A stretch of DNA of 64,000 nt, taken from contig JBGCEJ010000012.1 in the NCBI GenBank assembly GCA_045106235.1, positions 62,001-126,000 of the forward strand, written 5' to 3'. The position numbers and the translations under genes were made by a program. Source of the DNA: UBA4427 sp045106235. GTDB lineage: Bacteria; Myxococcota_A; UBA9160; UBA4427. The notes beneath the pieces were generated by a model. It saw nothing but the letters and a program-made list of their open reading frames with translations. It ran no database searches and was not told where the DNA came from. Shown piece by piece: positions 36,927-45,038 of the stretch. Position 1 is the first letter of the stretch; the number at the start of each line of letters is the position of its first letter.

Positions 36927-37793
36927 CTATTCGTCGAGCTTCAGCACTTTGCGCGCATTTTCGTAGAGAAATTTGGGCCACACGTGGTCTCGGAAGGGAA
37001 CGTCTTTCATTTCGGTCATGATCCGCTCGAGCGAAAGGCCCATCGGGAAATAGCCCGCATAGATGATCTTGTCCGCACCCCGGGTATTCGCGTATTTGAC
37101 GATCGATTCGGGGTAGTGCTTGGGCGCGAAGGCGCTGGTGCAGTAGTAGAGCCCGGGCCATTTCAGCATCAGCTTGACTGCGAGATCTTCCCAGGGCTCG
37201 CATCCGTGATAGGTCACAAGTCGGAGCTCGGGGAAGTCATAACAGACGCGGTCGAGGCGCTCGACTCGCTGAGGGTCCATGGGGACACGCGGACCGGGGA
37301 CGCCCATATTGAGCCCGACCGCGATGTCGAGCTCGACGCATTTGGAATACAAGGGGTACATCTGCGCCCCGTCGATGGGGATCTGAGGAACGTTGCCGGC
37401 GGGAAAGGTGCTCGCCATCCGAACATCGAGTTCACCGTGGGCTTCTTCGATTTGGCGAACCGCGCCCATGATGTCGTTGGGGTCCACGTGAACGCTGCCG
37501 ACGAAACGGTCCGGGTGATTCTTGATCGCTTCGTTGGCGGCACTTCGACCAGTCCCGATCAGGGCCGTCTTCACGCCCCATTTATCCATTTCTTCGAGGG
37601 TCACTTCGACCGGGTCTCGACCCTCGCCCCAGCCATGTGGCACACCCTTGAACATGTATTGGGCCGGAAATTTGAAGTCTTTGGACTCCGTATCGTTGGC
37701 GGCTTGGCGAAGATTGCCATAGGTCTCCTCGAGGTCGAGGATCGGCAAGCTCAGCATCAGGTCCACAATCGGCGCGTCGGTCGGCATTCCCAT
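36927..37793 (-). CDS. Amidohydrolase family protein
   Basis: This 288-residue protein is of the amidohydrolase-2 class and shorter than the one at 27780. It has MYPLYSKCVELDIAVGLNMGVPGP, a YHGCEPWEDLAVKLMLKWPGLYYCTSAFAP block and a closing KYANTRGADKIIYAGYFP. The last is the place of the late Asp, which is not obvious here. An N-terminal metal pair D-x-H is not clear either: PIVDLMLSLP stands where DxH is expected. It may therefore bind metal differently or be non-hydrolytic. The start at 37793 lacks a strong ribosome site, and a reading from 37883 is possible. Confidence 0.8.
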   Translation of the reverse strand: MGMPTDAPIVDLMLSLPILDLEETYGNLRQAANDTESKDFKFPAQYMFKGVPHGWGEGRDPVEVTLEEMDKWGVKTALIGTGRSAANEAIKNHPDRFVGSVHVDPNDIMGAVRQIEEAHGELDVRMASTFPAGNVPQIPIDGAQMYPLYSKCVELDIAVGLNMGVPGPRVPMDPQRVERLDRVCYDFPELRLVTYHGCEPWEDLAVKLMLKWPGLYYCTSAFAPKHYPESIVKYANTRGADKIIYAGYFPMGLSLERIMTEMKDVPFRDHVWPKFLYENARKVLKLDE

Positions 37794-37931
37794 GGGCGTG
37801 AAGTTATCACAGCGAGGTATGCCCGAACGAGGTGCATCCGCAGCTATTTCACTCCGCAAAAATATCCAGTTTCTCAGCGTCATTTTCGTCTAGATTAACG
37901 GGATGGAAGCGAGACGAATCGGGGGCTCGGT

Positions 37932-40502
37932 TTGAGCGCCATCGAGAATGAGCCGGTTGACTCGGTCGGAGTGTCGGCGGCGCTCGAAGGGCTTCGCGTT
38001 CTCGACCTGACTTCGGAGACTTTGGGCTACGGCGCAAAGCTGCTCGCGGATCTCGGTGCCGATGTTGTGAAGGTCGAGCCGCCCGAGGGCGAGCGGGGCC
38101 GATTGCATGCGCCGAGGCTGGAGACGTCGAAGGGAGCGCAAAGCCTCTCCTTCGCCTTCGCCTACGCAAACGCGAATAAGCGCAGCCTTGTTCTGGATCT
38201 TGATAGCGCACAGGACCAGTCGACCTTTCGAGATCTGGCTGCGGCTTCGGATCTCATAATGGAATCTCTGCCCGTTGACTATCTCGCGGAGCGGGGCCTT
38301 TCCTACGCCGAGCTCTCCCGGGAACATCGGGAGTTGGTCATGACCTCGATTACCGGGTTCGGCCAGACCGGGCCGCAGAGGGCGCTGCGCTCGAATGATT
38401 TGGTTGCGAGTGCGCTCGGTGGAGCGATGATTTCAATTGGTCATCCGGAAGATCCCCCGGTCCGCCTCGCTGGGCATCAGGCCGAGGTGATTTCTTCGAC
38501 GCTCGCTGCGGGTAGTAGTTTGGTGGCGCTCATGCATCGCATGCGGACCGGCCACGGCCAACATGTCGATATCTCAAGCCTGGAGGCGATGACGGCGATC
38601 ACGCATATCGCCGGCGTCGGGAAATGGCTGGAGGATGGGGTGATCCCGAAGCGGGTCGGGACCGGGCTTGTTGCTTCGGTGCCCTCGGGTGCCTATCGAT
38701 GCAAGGACGGCTTGGTCTACTTGATGGTCAATCGGCCGGCGCATTGGATGGCGCTTGCGGAATGGATCCACGAAGTAAGCGGAAACGAGGAAGTCCTCCA
38801 GTCGGAATTTCACGGTCCCTCGTCCAATCGCCTGCCCTACCGCGAGCTCTTGGATCTTTTCATCGAAGAACTGACGATGACGCTCACCGTGGATGAGGCC
38901 TACCACCAAGGGCAAGGGCGACATATCGCTTTTACGCCTGTGCATACGGCGGCGCGGATCTCTGCGGATCCGCAGCTGACAGCCCGCTCCTATTTTCAGG
39001 ATCTGGATCTCGGTGGGGGCGCGACCGCCAAAATGCCCGGCGCTCCGTATCGACCGAGCCGGACGCCCTGGGCGATTCGGCGGGGCGTACCGGACCTGGG
39101 TGCAGCGACCGCCGAGGTGAAATCCGAATGGTTAGGCGGCTCTTCGCCCGAGGCGTCGTCGGGCTGGGCGCGCCTGCGCTCGGCGGAGCGGACGGAGGCA
39201 GGCGCCCGGTCGGCCAAGGCGGCGGCAACGGTGGAGGCCTCCGGCGCACTTCCGCTTTCGGGCCTTCGCATCGTCGAGTTTGGAACAGGGCTCGCCGCGC
39301 CCTGGATCGGCCGTATTCTGGCGTGGGCGGGGGCGGACGTGATTAAGGTCGAATCACATGCACATCCCGATGTGCCGCGGCTGTTCGTTCCGCCGCGTTC
39401 GCCGGAGCAAGGGACGCAGCCCGAATGCTCTCCCTGGTTTACGGACTGGAGTGCCGGCAAGCGGTTCGTCGCGCTCGACCTTCGGAAAGAAGAGGGCGCC
39501 GAGCTGGCGCGGCGCATTGTGGATACCGCGGATGCGGTGATCGCGAATTACAGCACAGGTGTGCTCGAGAAACTCGGTGTGGGCTACGAAACGCTGGCCG
39601 CTCGGAATCCGGGTCTTGTTATGTTGGAGTCGAGCGGATTCGGCGAGAGTGGTCCGCTCTCCAAGTACGTCACTTGGGGGCCGAATATCGAAGCGCTGAG
39701 TGGGCTTTGTGCGCTTTCCGGATTTGCTGAGCGCGACTGCACGATTTCCCATTTTGCGTACCCGGATCCGCTCTCGGCGCTCCACGGGTTGGTGGCTCTG
39801 ATGTCGGGCCTGCTCTCGCGGGACCTCGAAGCCACGGGCGGCGAGGGGGAGAAGCGGGGCCAAACGATCCATCTTTCCCAGTTCGAGACGACGGTCTCCT
39901 CCATAGGTAGTCTGATGCTTGCCCAGAGCGCGTTAGGGGAAGAGCCCGAACGCCTCGGGAACGGCGAGATTGACCGCGCGCCCTACGGCGCCTTTCCCTG
40001 TGCGGGTGAGGACCGATGGTGCGTGATCGGCGTCGAGGATGACGCGGATTGGGTCCGCCTCGTTTCGGCCATGGGAGATCCTGCTTGGGCAAGTGATGCG
40101 CGCTACAGGAACGCTGCGGGTCGTGTCGCAGCGCGAGCTGAGCTTGAAGCGGAGATCGGGACTTGGACATCCGGGCATGAGGATTATGCCGTGATGGAGA
40201 TGTGTCAGGCGGCGGGTGTGGCGGCGGGCGTAGTTCAAGATACGCAGAATCTCTTTCGCGATGACCCTCAGCTTCGCGACCGAGAATTTTTTGAGCAGAT
40301 CCCACATTTTAAGCGCGGCCGTGTGACGGCCACCGGGATTCCCCTAGGCCTAACGGACACCCCCGGTCGGACCCACTATTCCGGATCTTCTGTTGGTCAT
40401 GATAACGATGCGATCTTTCGCGAAGTGATCGGGCTTTCGGAGTCGGAAATCGAACGGCTGACCGAAGCCGGCGCAATCGAGCCGAGAATCAAATCGAGCT
40501 GA
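37932..40502 (+). CDS. Double-domain CaiB/BaiF-type CoA-transferase
   Basis: This 856-residue protein carries two family III CoA-transferase modules in tandem. The first starts at LEGLRVLDLTSETLGYGAKLLADLGADVVKVEPPEG. The second starts at about residue 440 with LSGLRIVEFGTGLAAPWIGRILAWAGADVIKVES, after an Ala/Ser-rich linker. Family members move CoA between carboxylic acids; single-domain enzymes are about 400 residues. The position that aligns with the catalytic Asp of formyl-CoA transferase is Glu in both modules (HVDISSLEA and IHLSQFETT). The start is TTG at 37932, after a GGGGGCTCGGT stretch. It is followed 21 bases later by a glutathione-transferase gene. Confidence 0.9.
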   Translation: MSAIENEPVDSVGVSAALEGLRVLDLTSETLGYGAKLLADLGADVVKVEPPEGERGRLHAPRLETSKGAQSLSFAFAYANANKRSLVLDLDSAQDQSTFRDLAAASDLIMESLPVDYLAERGLSYAELSREHRELVMTSITGFGQTGPQRALRSNDLVASALGGAMISIGHPEDPPVRLAGHQAEVISSTLAAGSSLVALMHRMRTGHGQHVDISSLEAMTAITHIAGVGKWLEDGVIPKRVGTGLVASVPSGAYRCKDGLVYLMVNRPAHWMALAEWIHEVSGNEEVLQSEFHGPSSNRLPYRELLDLFIEELTMTLTVDEAYHQGQGRHIAFTPVHTAARISADPQLTARSYFQDLDLGGGATAKMPGAPYRPSRTPWAIRRGVPDLGAATAEVKSEWLGGSSPEASSGWARLRSAERTEAGARSAKAAATVEASGALPLSGLRIVEFGTGLAAPWIGRILAWAGADVIKVESHAHPDVPRLFVPPRSPEQGTQPECSPWFTDWSAGKRFVALDLRKEEGAELARRIVDTADAVIANYSTGVLEKLGVGYETLAARNPGLVMLESSGFGESGPLSKYVTWGPNIEALSGLCALSGFAERDCTISHFAYPDPLSALHGLVALMSGLLSRDLEATGGEGEKRGQTIHLSQFETTVSSIGSLMLAQSALGEEPERLGNGEIDRAPYGAFPCAGEDRWCVIGVEDDADWVRLVSAMGDPAWASDARYRNAAGRVAARAELEAEIGTWTSGHEDYAVMEMCQAAGVAAGVVQDTQNLFRDDPQLRDREFFEQIPHFKRGRVTATGIPLGLTDTPGRTHYSGSSVGHDNDAIFREVIGLSESEIERLTEAGAIEPRIKSS

Positions 40503-40523
40503 GGCGTAAGGAGTTCAGGGCCG

Positions 40524-41288
40524 ATGACCTCTACATCCGGAGATAACGCCTCGCTGAAGCTCTCGGTCTTAAGCCTTCGCTATTCCTCGTGGTCGATTCG
40601 TCCTTTACTGGCGCTCTATGCAGCGGGCGCCGAATTCGAGGTGGAGACCGTCACGCTGCCGGAGATGGGCATTCCCGTTGAGGACGAGGGGGCGGCTCTT
40701 TCCGCGCATCTCAAGTCTCAGCGCGCGCGGCGGCAGGAGATGGGGAGCGTGATCGGGCTCTATCCCGTTCTTCACGTGGGCGAGGTGCCCATTCACGAGT
40801 CGCTTGCGATCTGCGAATGGGTCGCCGAGTCCTATCCGGCGGCAAGGCTCTGGCCGGAGGATCCGCTGGAGCGTGCCCGGGCACGCTCAGTCTCTTCGGA
40901 GATGGCCACAGGGTTTCCGCATCTGCGGAATCATATGAGTTGCCAGATCTTCGCGAGGGTCCCCAATTTCCAGCCCGACGAGCAGACTGCGTTTGAGATC
41001 GAGCGTGTTTTCGAAATTTGGCAGAGTTATTTGGATCGATCGGGTGGACCTTTTCTCTTCGGCGAATTCGGGATCCCGGACTGCATGTATTTCCCTGTGC
41101 TCACGCGGTTTCGGACGTATGGGGTGGCGCTTCCTTCGGCGCTTGAGGATTGGGCCCGCCGTTTGGAGTCTCATCCTGCGGTCCGGTCATGGATGCAGCT
41201 CGCGAAACAAGCGCCTCCGATTCCGCTCTACGATGCCCAGGTGCGCGAAATGGGGGGCGATCCGCTGGCTGTCTTTCCGGCCGACTGA
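40524..41288 (+). CDS. Glutathione S-transferase family protein
   Basis: This 254-residue protein has the GST layout. The thioredoxin-like N-terminal domain reads LSVLSLRYSSWSIRPLLALYAAGAEFEVETV, with Ser as the likely active residue near residue 21-23. It is followed by the glutathione-binding V-P-I-H-E-S-L-A-I turn (VGEVPIHESLAICEWVAESYP). The C-terminal half is all helical (FEIWQSYLDRSGGPFLFGEFGIPDCMYFPVL), which is usual. It could conjugate or isomerise small molecules. It follows the CoA-transferase gene directly and ends before a hairpin terminator. Confidence 0.9.
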   Translation: MTSTSGDNASLKLSVLSLRYSSWSIRPLLALYAAGAEFEVETVTLPEMGIPVEDEGAALSAHLKSQRARRQEMGSVIGLYPVLHVGEVPIHESLAICEWVAESYPAARLWPEDPLERARARSVSSEMATGFPHLRNHMSCQIFARVPNFQPDEQTAFEIERVFEIWQSYLDRSGGPFLFGEFGIPDCMYFPVLTRFRTYGVALPSALEDWARRLESHPAVRSWMQLAKQAPPIPLYDAQVREMGGDPLAVFPAD

Positions 41289-41336
41289 AGGCTCGCTGCC
41301 GAGGGCCGAGAGCCAGAACCGAGGGCCGAAAAAGGA

Positions 41337-41370
41337 AAGGCCCCGAACCTAACAAGAGGAACGGGGCCTT
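41337..41370. terminator. Bidirectional hairpin terminator
   Basis: Nine-base perfect arms AAGGCCCCG and CGGGGCCTT enclose a 16-base loop. It lies between the convergent GST and acyl-CoA dehydrogenase genes, the right place to end both transcripts. The arms end in A/T pairs, but there is no long T run. Confidence 0.72.
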
Positions 41371-41395
41371 ATGACCTTCAGCACCTGAACGAGCT

Positions 41396-42511
41396 CTAGT
41401 CGAGAACGTCCGCGGCAATCAGCTCTTCGAGGTAGGGCGTATCCCACCAGGAAAGCTGAAGATGCTTGGCGCGGCGGAAGAACATTTGCTGGTCATACTC
41501 GATCGTGAAGGCGACACCGCCCCAGATCTGAGCGCAAACCCGCGTCGTCTCCCGGTAGGCCTCGCAGCAGAAGAGCTTCGCCATCGGTCCGAAGCGCGTG
41601 ATCGGTCGACCCTGCGCGTGGTTCCATGCGGCTTCGTGCACGAGGACGCGACCACCGTCGATCTGCGTCGAGGCATCGGCCATGTAGTGCGAGAGCGACT
41701 GGAACGCGCCAAGCGGCTTATCGAACTGAACCCGCTCGTTGGCGTAAGCCACGGTTTCCATAAGACAGCGATCCGCGCCGCCCACGGCCTGTGCCGCGAT
41801 GAGCGTGACGCCCTGGAGCATGACCGAGTTCCATGTGGTCCAACCGCTGCCGGCTGCGCCGATGCGGTCTGCTTCCGTGACGCGAACGCCTTCGAAGTCG
41901 ACCTGAAACTGCGGCTCACGACCCTGCGAGAGGATCTGCTTCTGGGTCACGCCCGCGGCGCTCGGATCGACGAGGAAGAGATCCACGCCCGCATCCGTCC
42001 GCGCAAGAACGATCAAGCGATCCGCAGCACCCGCGTAGGGGACCGAGCGCTTGCGACCCGAAAGCACGAAGTCGCCGCCTTCGCTTTTCGCCTGAAGCGC
42101 CACGCCGACTTCGCCGAAGCCGCGTGAAGGCTCAAGCCATGCCGTCGTGAGGATGGCGTCGCCACTCGCGATCTTCGGAAGCCAGGCATCCTTTTGCGCA
42201 TCGTTGCCCGCTTCGAGCAGCACGCCGGCGCTCATTACGCAGGAAACGAAATGGGGCGTCGGAGCCATGGAGCGGCCAATTTCTTCGTAGACGAAGGCGC
42301 CTTCGACGAGGGTTTGTCCGCCGCCGCCGTAGCTTTCCGGGATGAGCAGGCCGTTCAGGCCGAGCTCACCCATCTGCTTCCAGAGCACGTCCGGGTAACC
42401 CTTCGGGTCGTCTTCCATCGTTCGAACGACGTCGACGGTGGAATACTCTTCGAGCATTCCCTTCGTCATGTCGATCACCATCTGCTGTTCTTCTGTGAGA
42501 TCGAGATCCAT
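41396..42511 (-). CDS. Acyl-CoA dehydrogenase family protein (second of pair)
   Basis: This 371-residue flavoprotein has the acyl-CoA dehydrogenase fold. The N-terminal helices (DLTEEQQMVIDMTKGMLEEYS) lead to LGLNGLLIPESYGGGGQTLVEGAFVYEEIG. The middle beta domain has DAILTTAWLEPSRGFGE and GRKRSVPYAGAADRLIV. The C-terminal helices hold AQIWGGVAFTIEYDQQMFFRRAKHL. The usual catalytic Glu is not evident at the expected place in this chain, as in many smaller subunits of two-gene enzymes. That fits a heteromeric partner for the 393-residue protein encoded 17 bases upstream. AAGGAG precedes the ATG. Such pairs resemble those used for steroid or bile-acid side chains, which is inference. Confidence 0.9.
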   Translation of the reverse strand: MDLDLTEEQQMVIDMTKGMLEEYSTVDVVRTMEDDPKGYPDVLWKQMGELGLNGLLIPESYGGGGQTLVEGAFVYEEIGRSMAPTPHFVSCVMSAGVLLEAGNDAQKDAWLPKIASGDAILTTAWLEPSRGFGEVGVALQAKSEGGDFVLSGRKRSVPYAGAADRLIVLARTDAGVDLFLVDPSAAGVTQKQILSQGREPQFQVDFEGVRVTEADRIGAAGSGWTTWNSVMLQGVTLIAAQAVGGADRCLMETVAYANERVQFDKPLGAFQSLSHYMADASTQIDGGRVLVHEAAWNHAQGRPITRFGPMAKLFCCEAYRETTRVCAQIWGGVAFTIEYDQQMFFRRAKHLQLSWWDTPYLEELIAADVLD

Positions 42512-42528
42512 GTTGGATTCTCCTTATC

Positions 42529-43710
42529 TTAAAAGTTCTTCGGAAGTCCGAGATGTCGTCGCGCAATGATGTTCTTCTGAATTTCTGAAGAACCACCACC
42601 AACGGTTTCGTTCATCGTCGCGCGGTAGGCGCCTTCGAAGCGACCGCGCAGCGGCGCATCGTCCTGGCCTTCCATCATCGTGCCTTCATGTCCCTGGATA
42701 TCGAGCGCATCCTTACAAACGCGCTGCGACAAAGAGGTCGTGAAGAGCTTGTACTGCGAGGACTGAATCGTCGGGGGCTTGCCACCGCTCTTCGCTGCAC
42801 AAACAAAGCGCGTGGAGAGCGCCTTCGCGACGGCCGTATCCGTCGTGATCTGTGCGATCGTGCGACGTACGTTCGTGTCGTCCTTGAGCGGCTTGTCGTC
42901 TCGCGTCGCCTGCTTGACCCAGTCGACCAGGACATCACTTCGGTTGGCGATGGGCGAAAGCGTGAACATCGTGAAGCGTTCGAGATCGAGCGCCTCCGAG
43001 ATCATCTGGAAGCCCTTGCCGCGCTGGCCCACGAGGTAATCGTCGGGCACGAAGACATTGTCGAAGAAGACCTGGTTCGTCGTGTCCTTGCCGATCGTCG
43101 GGAGGCTCTGCACTTCGAGTCCGGGATGGTCCATCGGGATCAGGAAGAGCGAGAGGCCATCATGCTTCTTCTTGTCCGGGTCGGTGCGTGCGCCGACCCA
43201 GTACCAGTCGGCGAAGTGCGCGGAGGTCGTCCACATCTTCTGACCGTTCAGGTTCCAGCCGCCGTCGACCTTCTCGGCCTTGAGCTGCATGTTGGCCGCG
43301 TCCGAACCCGCTTCGGGCTCCGAGTAACCGACCGCGAATTCCACTTCCGCGTCGAGGATCTTCGGGAGAAACTCTTTCTTGAGCTTGTCGTTGCCGTGGC
43401 GGATCAGCGTCTTGCCGATGATGCCGACGCCCTTACCGATCTGCGGCGCGGCGTGCTTCGAAAGCGCTTCATTCAAGATGTATTCGTAGACACCTTCGAT
43501 TTCCTGGCCACCGAACTCTTTCGGCCAAGACATGCCGAGCCAGTTTTTGGCGGCGAGCTTCTTCATGAAGGCGCGGCGCTCGGGCGTGTCGGCAAGCTGC
43601 GTGAAGTTTTCGCGATGGTGGTCCATGACCTCCGGGTCGCGGTTTTCGACGAGCCATGCGTCGACTTCTTCAGCGAATTTTTGTTCTTCAGGGGAGAAAT
43701 CAAAATCCAT
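42529..43710 (-). CDS. Acyl-CoA dehydrogenase family protein (first of pair)
   Basis: This 393-residue acyl-CoA dehydrogenase has FAEEVDAWLVENRDPEVMDHHRENF, then FAVGYSEPEAGSDAANMQLKAEKVDGGWNLNGQKMWTTSAHFADW (FAD-binding beta domain) and RAFEGAYRATMNETVGGGSSEIQKNIIARRHLGLP at the C terminus. The G-G-G-S-S-E-I-Q-K motif is the C-terminal FAD and dimer region. The length is normal. The gene is first in an operon with the 371-residue partner. An imperfect 25-bp inverted repeat lies 85-109 bases upstream and may be its operator. The acyl substrate is unknown. Confidence 0.93.
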   Translation of the reverse strand: MDFDFSPEEQKFAEEVDAWLVENRDPEVMDHHRENFTQLADTPERRAFMKKLAAKNWLGMSWPKEFGGQEIEGVYEYILNEALSKHAAPQIGKGVGIIGKTLIRHGNDKLKKEFLPKILDAEVEFAVGYSEPEAGSDAANMQLKAEKVDGGWNLNGQKMWTTSAHFADWYWVGARTDPDKKKHDGLSLFLIPMDHPGLEVQSLPTIGKDTTNQVFFDNVFVPDDYLVGQRGKGFQMISEALDLERFTMFTLSPIANRSDVLVDWVKQATRDDKPLKDDTNVRRTIAQITTDTAVAKALSTRFVCAAKSGGKPPTIQSSQYKLFTTSLSQRVCKDALDIQGHEGTMMEGQDDAPLRGRFEGAYRATMNETVGGGSSEIQKNIIARRHLGLPKNF

Positions 43711-43794
43711 AGGGATGCTCCAGAGGCTCCTGTTATAGGAGTTCGAATGCGGGGCAAGGAAACGCGCGGCCGTCTGGCTCGCGTTGCCGGAGTA

Positions 43795-43819
43795 TATACG
43801 ATACGGACCGTCTTGTATA
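43795..43819. promoter_or_regulatory. TetR-type operator candidate upstream of the acyl-CoA dehydrogenase operon
   Basis: Arms TATACGATACGG and CCGTCTTGTATA are complementary at ten of twelve positions around a central A. The site lies 85-109 bases upstream of the ATG at 43710. TetR-family repressors of fatty-acid and acyl-CoA pathways often bind sites of this size and symmetry. No regulator gene is adjacent. Confidence 0.5.
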
Positions 43820-43860
43820 GCAAGCGGGCGCGGGAGGTTGCCGGATCCCGCGGGGATGGG

Positions 43861-44466
43861 CTAGTTCCGGGGGCTGAGATGGGCGGAGATGATCCGGTGT
43901 GCGGCATCCGGCCCAACCGCCTTTTCTGCGATGAGGCCTGCGGCACGGGCACCATCGACGTTGATCTGATTATCGTCGATAAAAAGGACCTGGTCGGCGG
44001 AGACGCCGAGCCCGTCGACGACATGGTGGAAGGCCTCCGCGTCAGGCTTCACGATCCCCATTTCGTTCGAGAGATAGATCCCGTCGAAAAGTTCGTAGAT
44101 GCCGAACTCCGCCCATTGTCGTTCGACATGCAACACATTTGTATTGCTCAGACAGGCGACGCGGGCGTTCTGACCTGCCGAGCGGACAACCTCGTGGGCC
44201 CCGGGGAGCATCCCCTTCGGCCATGCGATGAAGGCTTCTAGGAAAGCATCCGCAGAGACCGGCATCGACCAAGTTTCAACCATGCCTTCGGCGAACGCCT
44301 GGGCGTCGCATTCCCCTCGTTCAAAGCGGCGAACCCAGGGGCAGCTCAGCCAGCGTCGCCAGATCTCGTCCTCGGAGTCGCCGCTCGAGAAGACCGCCAT
44401 ATCCCCCATGCCGCCGAGCTCGATCAGCACGCCGCCTAAGTCGAATAGGACTACCTCGATTGCCAT
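43861..44466 (-). CDS. HAD-superfamily hydrolase
   Basis: This 201-residue protein is a haloacid dehalogenase-type phosphatase. Motif I is IEVVLFDLGGVLIELGG, where the second Asp of the usual DxD is replaced by Gly (D-L-G), as in some epoxide-hydrolase N-terminal or YihX-type members. Motif II is RVACLSNTNVLHVE, motif III is the Lys in GIVKPDAEAFHHV, and motif IV is VLFIDDNQINVDGARAAGL. The alpha-helical cap lies between motifs I and II. The substrate is unknown. GGAGG stands four bases before the ATG. The MshEN-like gene is 88 bases upstream. Confidence 0.88.
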   Translation of the reverse strand: MAIEVVLFDLGGVLIELGGMGDMAVFSSGDSEDEIWRRWLSCPWVRRFERGECDAQAFAEGMVETWSMPVSADAFLEAFIAWPKGMLPGAHEVVRSAGQNARVACLSNTNVLHVERQWAEFGIYELFDGIYLSNEMGIVKPDAEAFHHVVDGLGVSADQVLFIDDNQINVDGARAAGLIAEKAVGPDAAHRIISAHLSPRN

Positions 44467-44554
44467 ACATCCTCCGAATTGGAAGGAGCCTAGCGTTTTC
44501 GTTCGTCATTCCACGGGATGATGCGTTGCGCGAGGAGAGAACGCGAAAGGTGAG

Positions 44555-44962
44555 CTAGGCGTCCGCGTCGGATTCCGTTCCGGAGGGCTCGATATGGCCG
44601 AGGGAAGCTTTGAGCGAGCTTTCTTCGAGGTAGCGCGTCAATTCTCGGTCGAGGGTTTCCGGATCAATCATGCCGAGGGAGGCGAGGAGTTGGCCAAGAG
44701 GGAGCCGGGTATCTTGTTGAGTTTCGAGGACGGCAGCGGCCTGTTTTTCGTCGAGGATCCCGAGCTGCACAACGGTCTCGCTGAAATGCGTTGAGTTTTT
44801 GCGCTGGGCTTCGATGACTTCCATCACCTGGTCGAGATCCATCAGCTTCATTTCGAAAGCGATGCGTCCGCAGGAGACATGGGTCTTCTCCTGCGCTTCG
44901 AGCGCTTCGATGAGCTGGGCCTCGCTGAGGAGGCCTCGTTCCACAAGGTGTTTTCCAAACAT
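44555..44962 (-). CDS. Small protein with two MshEN/GspE-N-like repeats
   Basis: This 135-residue protein is made of two copies of an N-terminal GspE/PilB-like motif. The first is FGKHLVERGLLSEAQLIEALEAQ and the second is FSETVVQLGILDEKQAAAVLETQ. Each is followed by a short second helix-pair unit (LASLGMIDPETLDRELTRYL). In MshE and its relatives this motif binds cyclic di-GMP. Here it stands alone, without the ATPase, so it may be a free sensor or adaptor; this is inference. The ATG at 44962 has AAGAG nearby. Its neighbours are a HAD hydrolase and an LtaS-like enzyme. Confidence 0.75.
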   Translation of the reverse strand: MFGKHLVERGLLSEAQLIEALEAQEKTHVSCGRIAFEMKLMDLDQVMEVIEAQRKNSTHFSETVVQLGILDEKQAAAVLETQQDTRLPLGQLLASLGMIDPETLDRELTRYLEESSLKASLGHIEPSGTESDADA

Positions 44963-45038
44963 ACTACTCTTAAGAATCGGCGGGACGCGCCCGACGCGCG
45001 AGTTTCAAGTTGAAACGCGCGCTCCGCCATCGCCTTTT

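Noticed and set aside
42688..44241. A 517-residue open frame on the plus strand over the two acyl-CoA dehydrogenase region
   Set aside because: It lies antisense to a well-supported acyl-CoA dehydrogenase gene and part of the HAD gene, has no domain-like pattern, and is explained by high GC and codon bias.
43861..44466. HAD-type gene as the regulator of the adjacent dehydrogenase operon
   Set aside because: It has enzyme motifs only and no DNA-binding region, so the operator at 43795 must have another partner.
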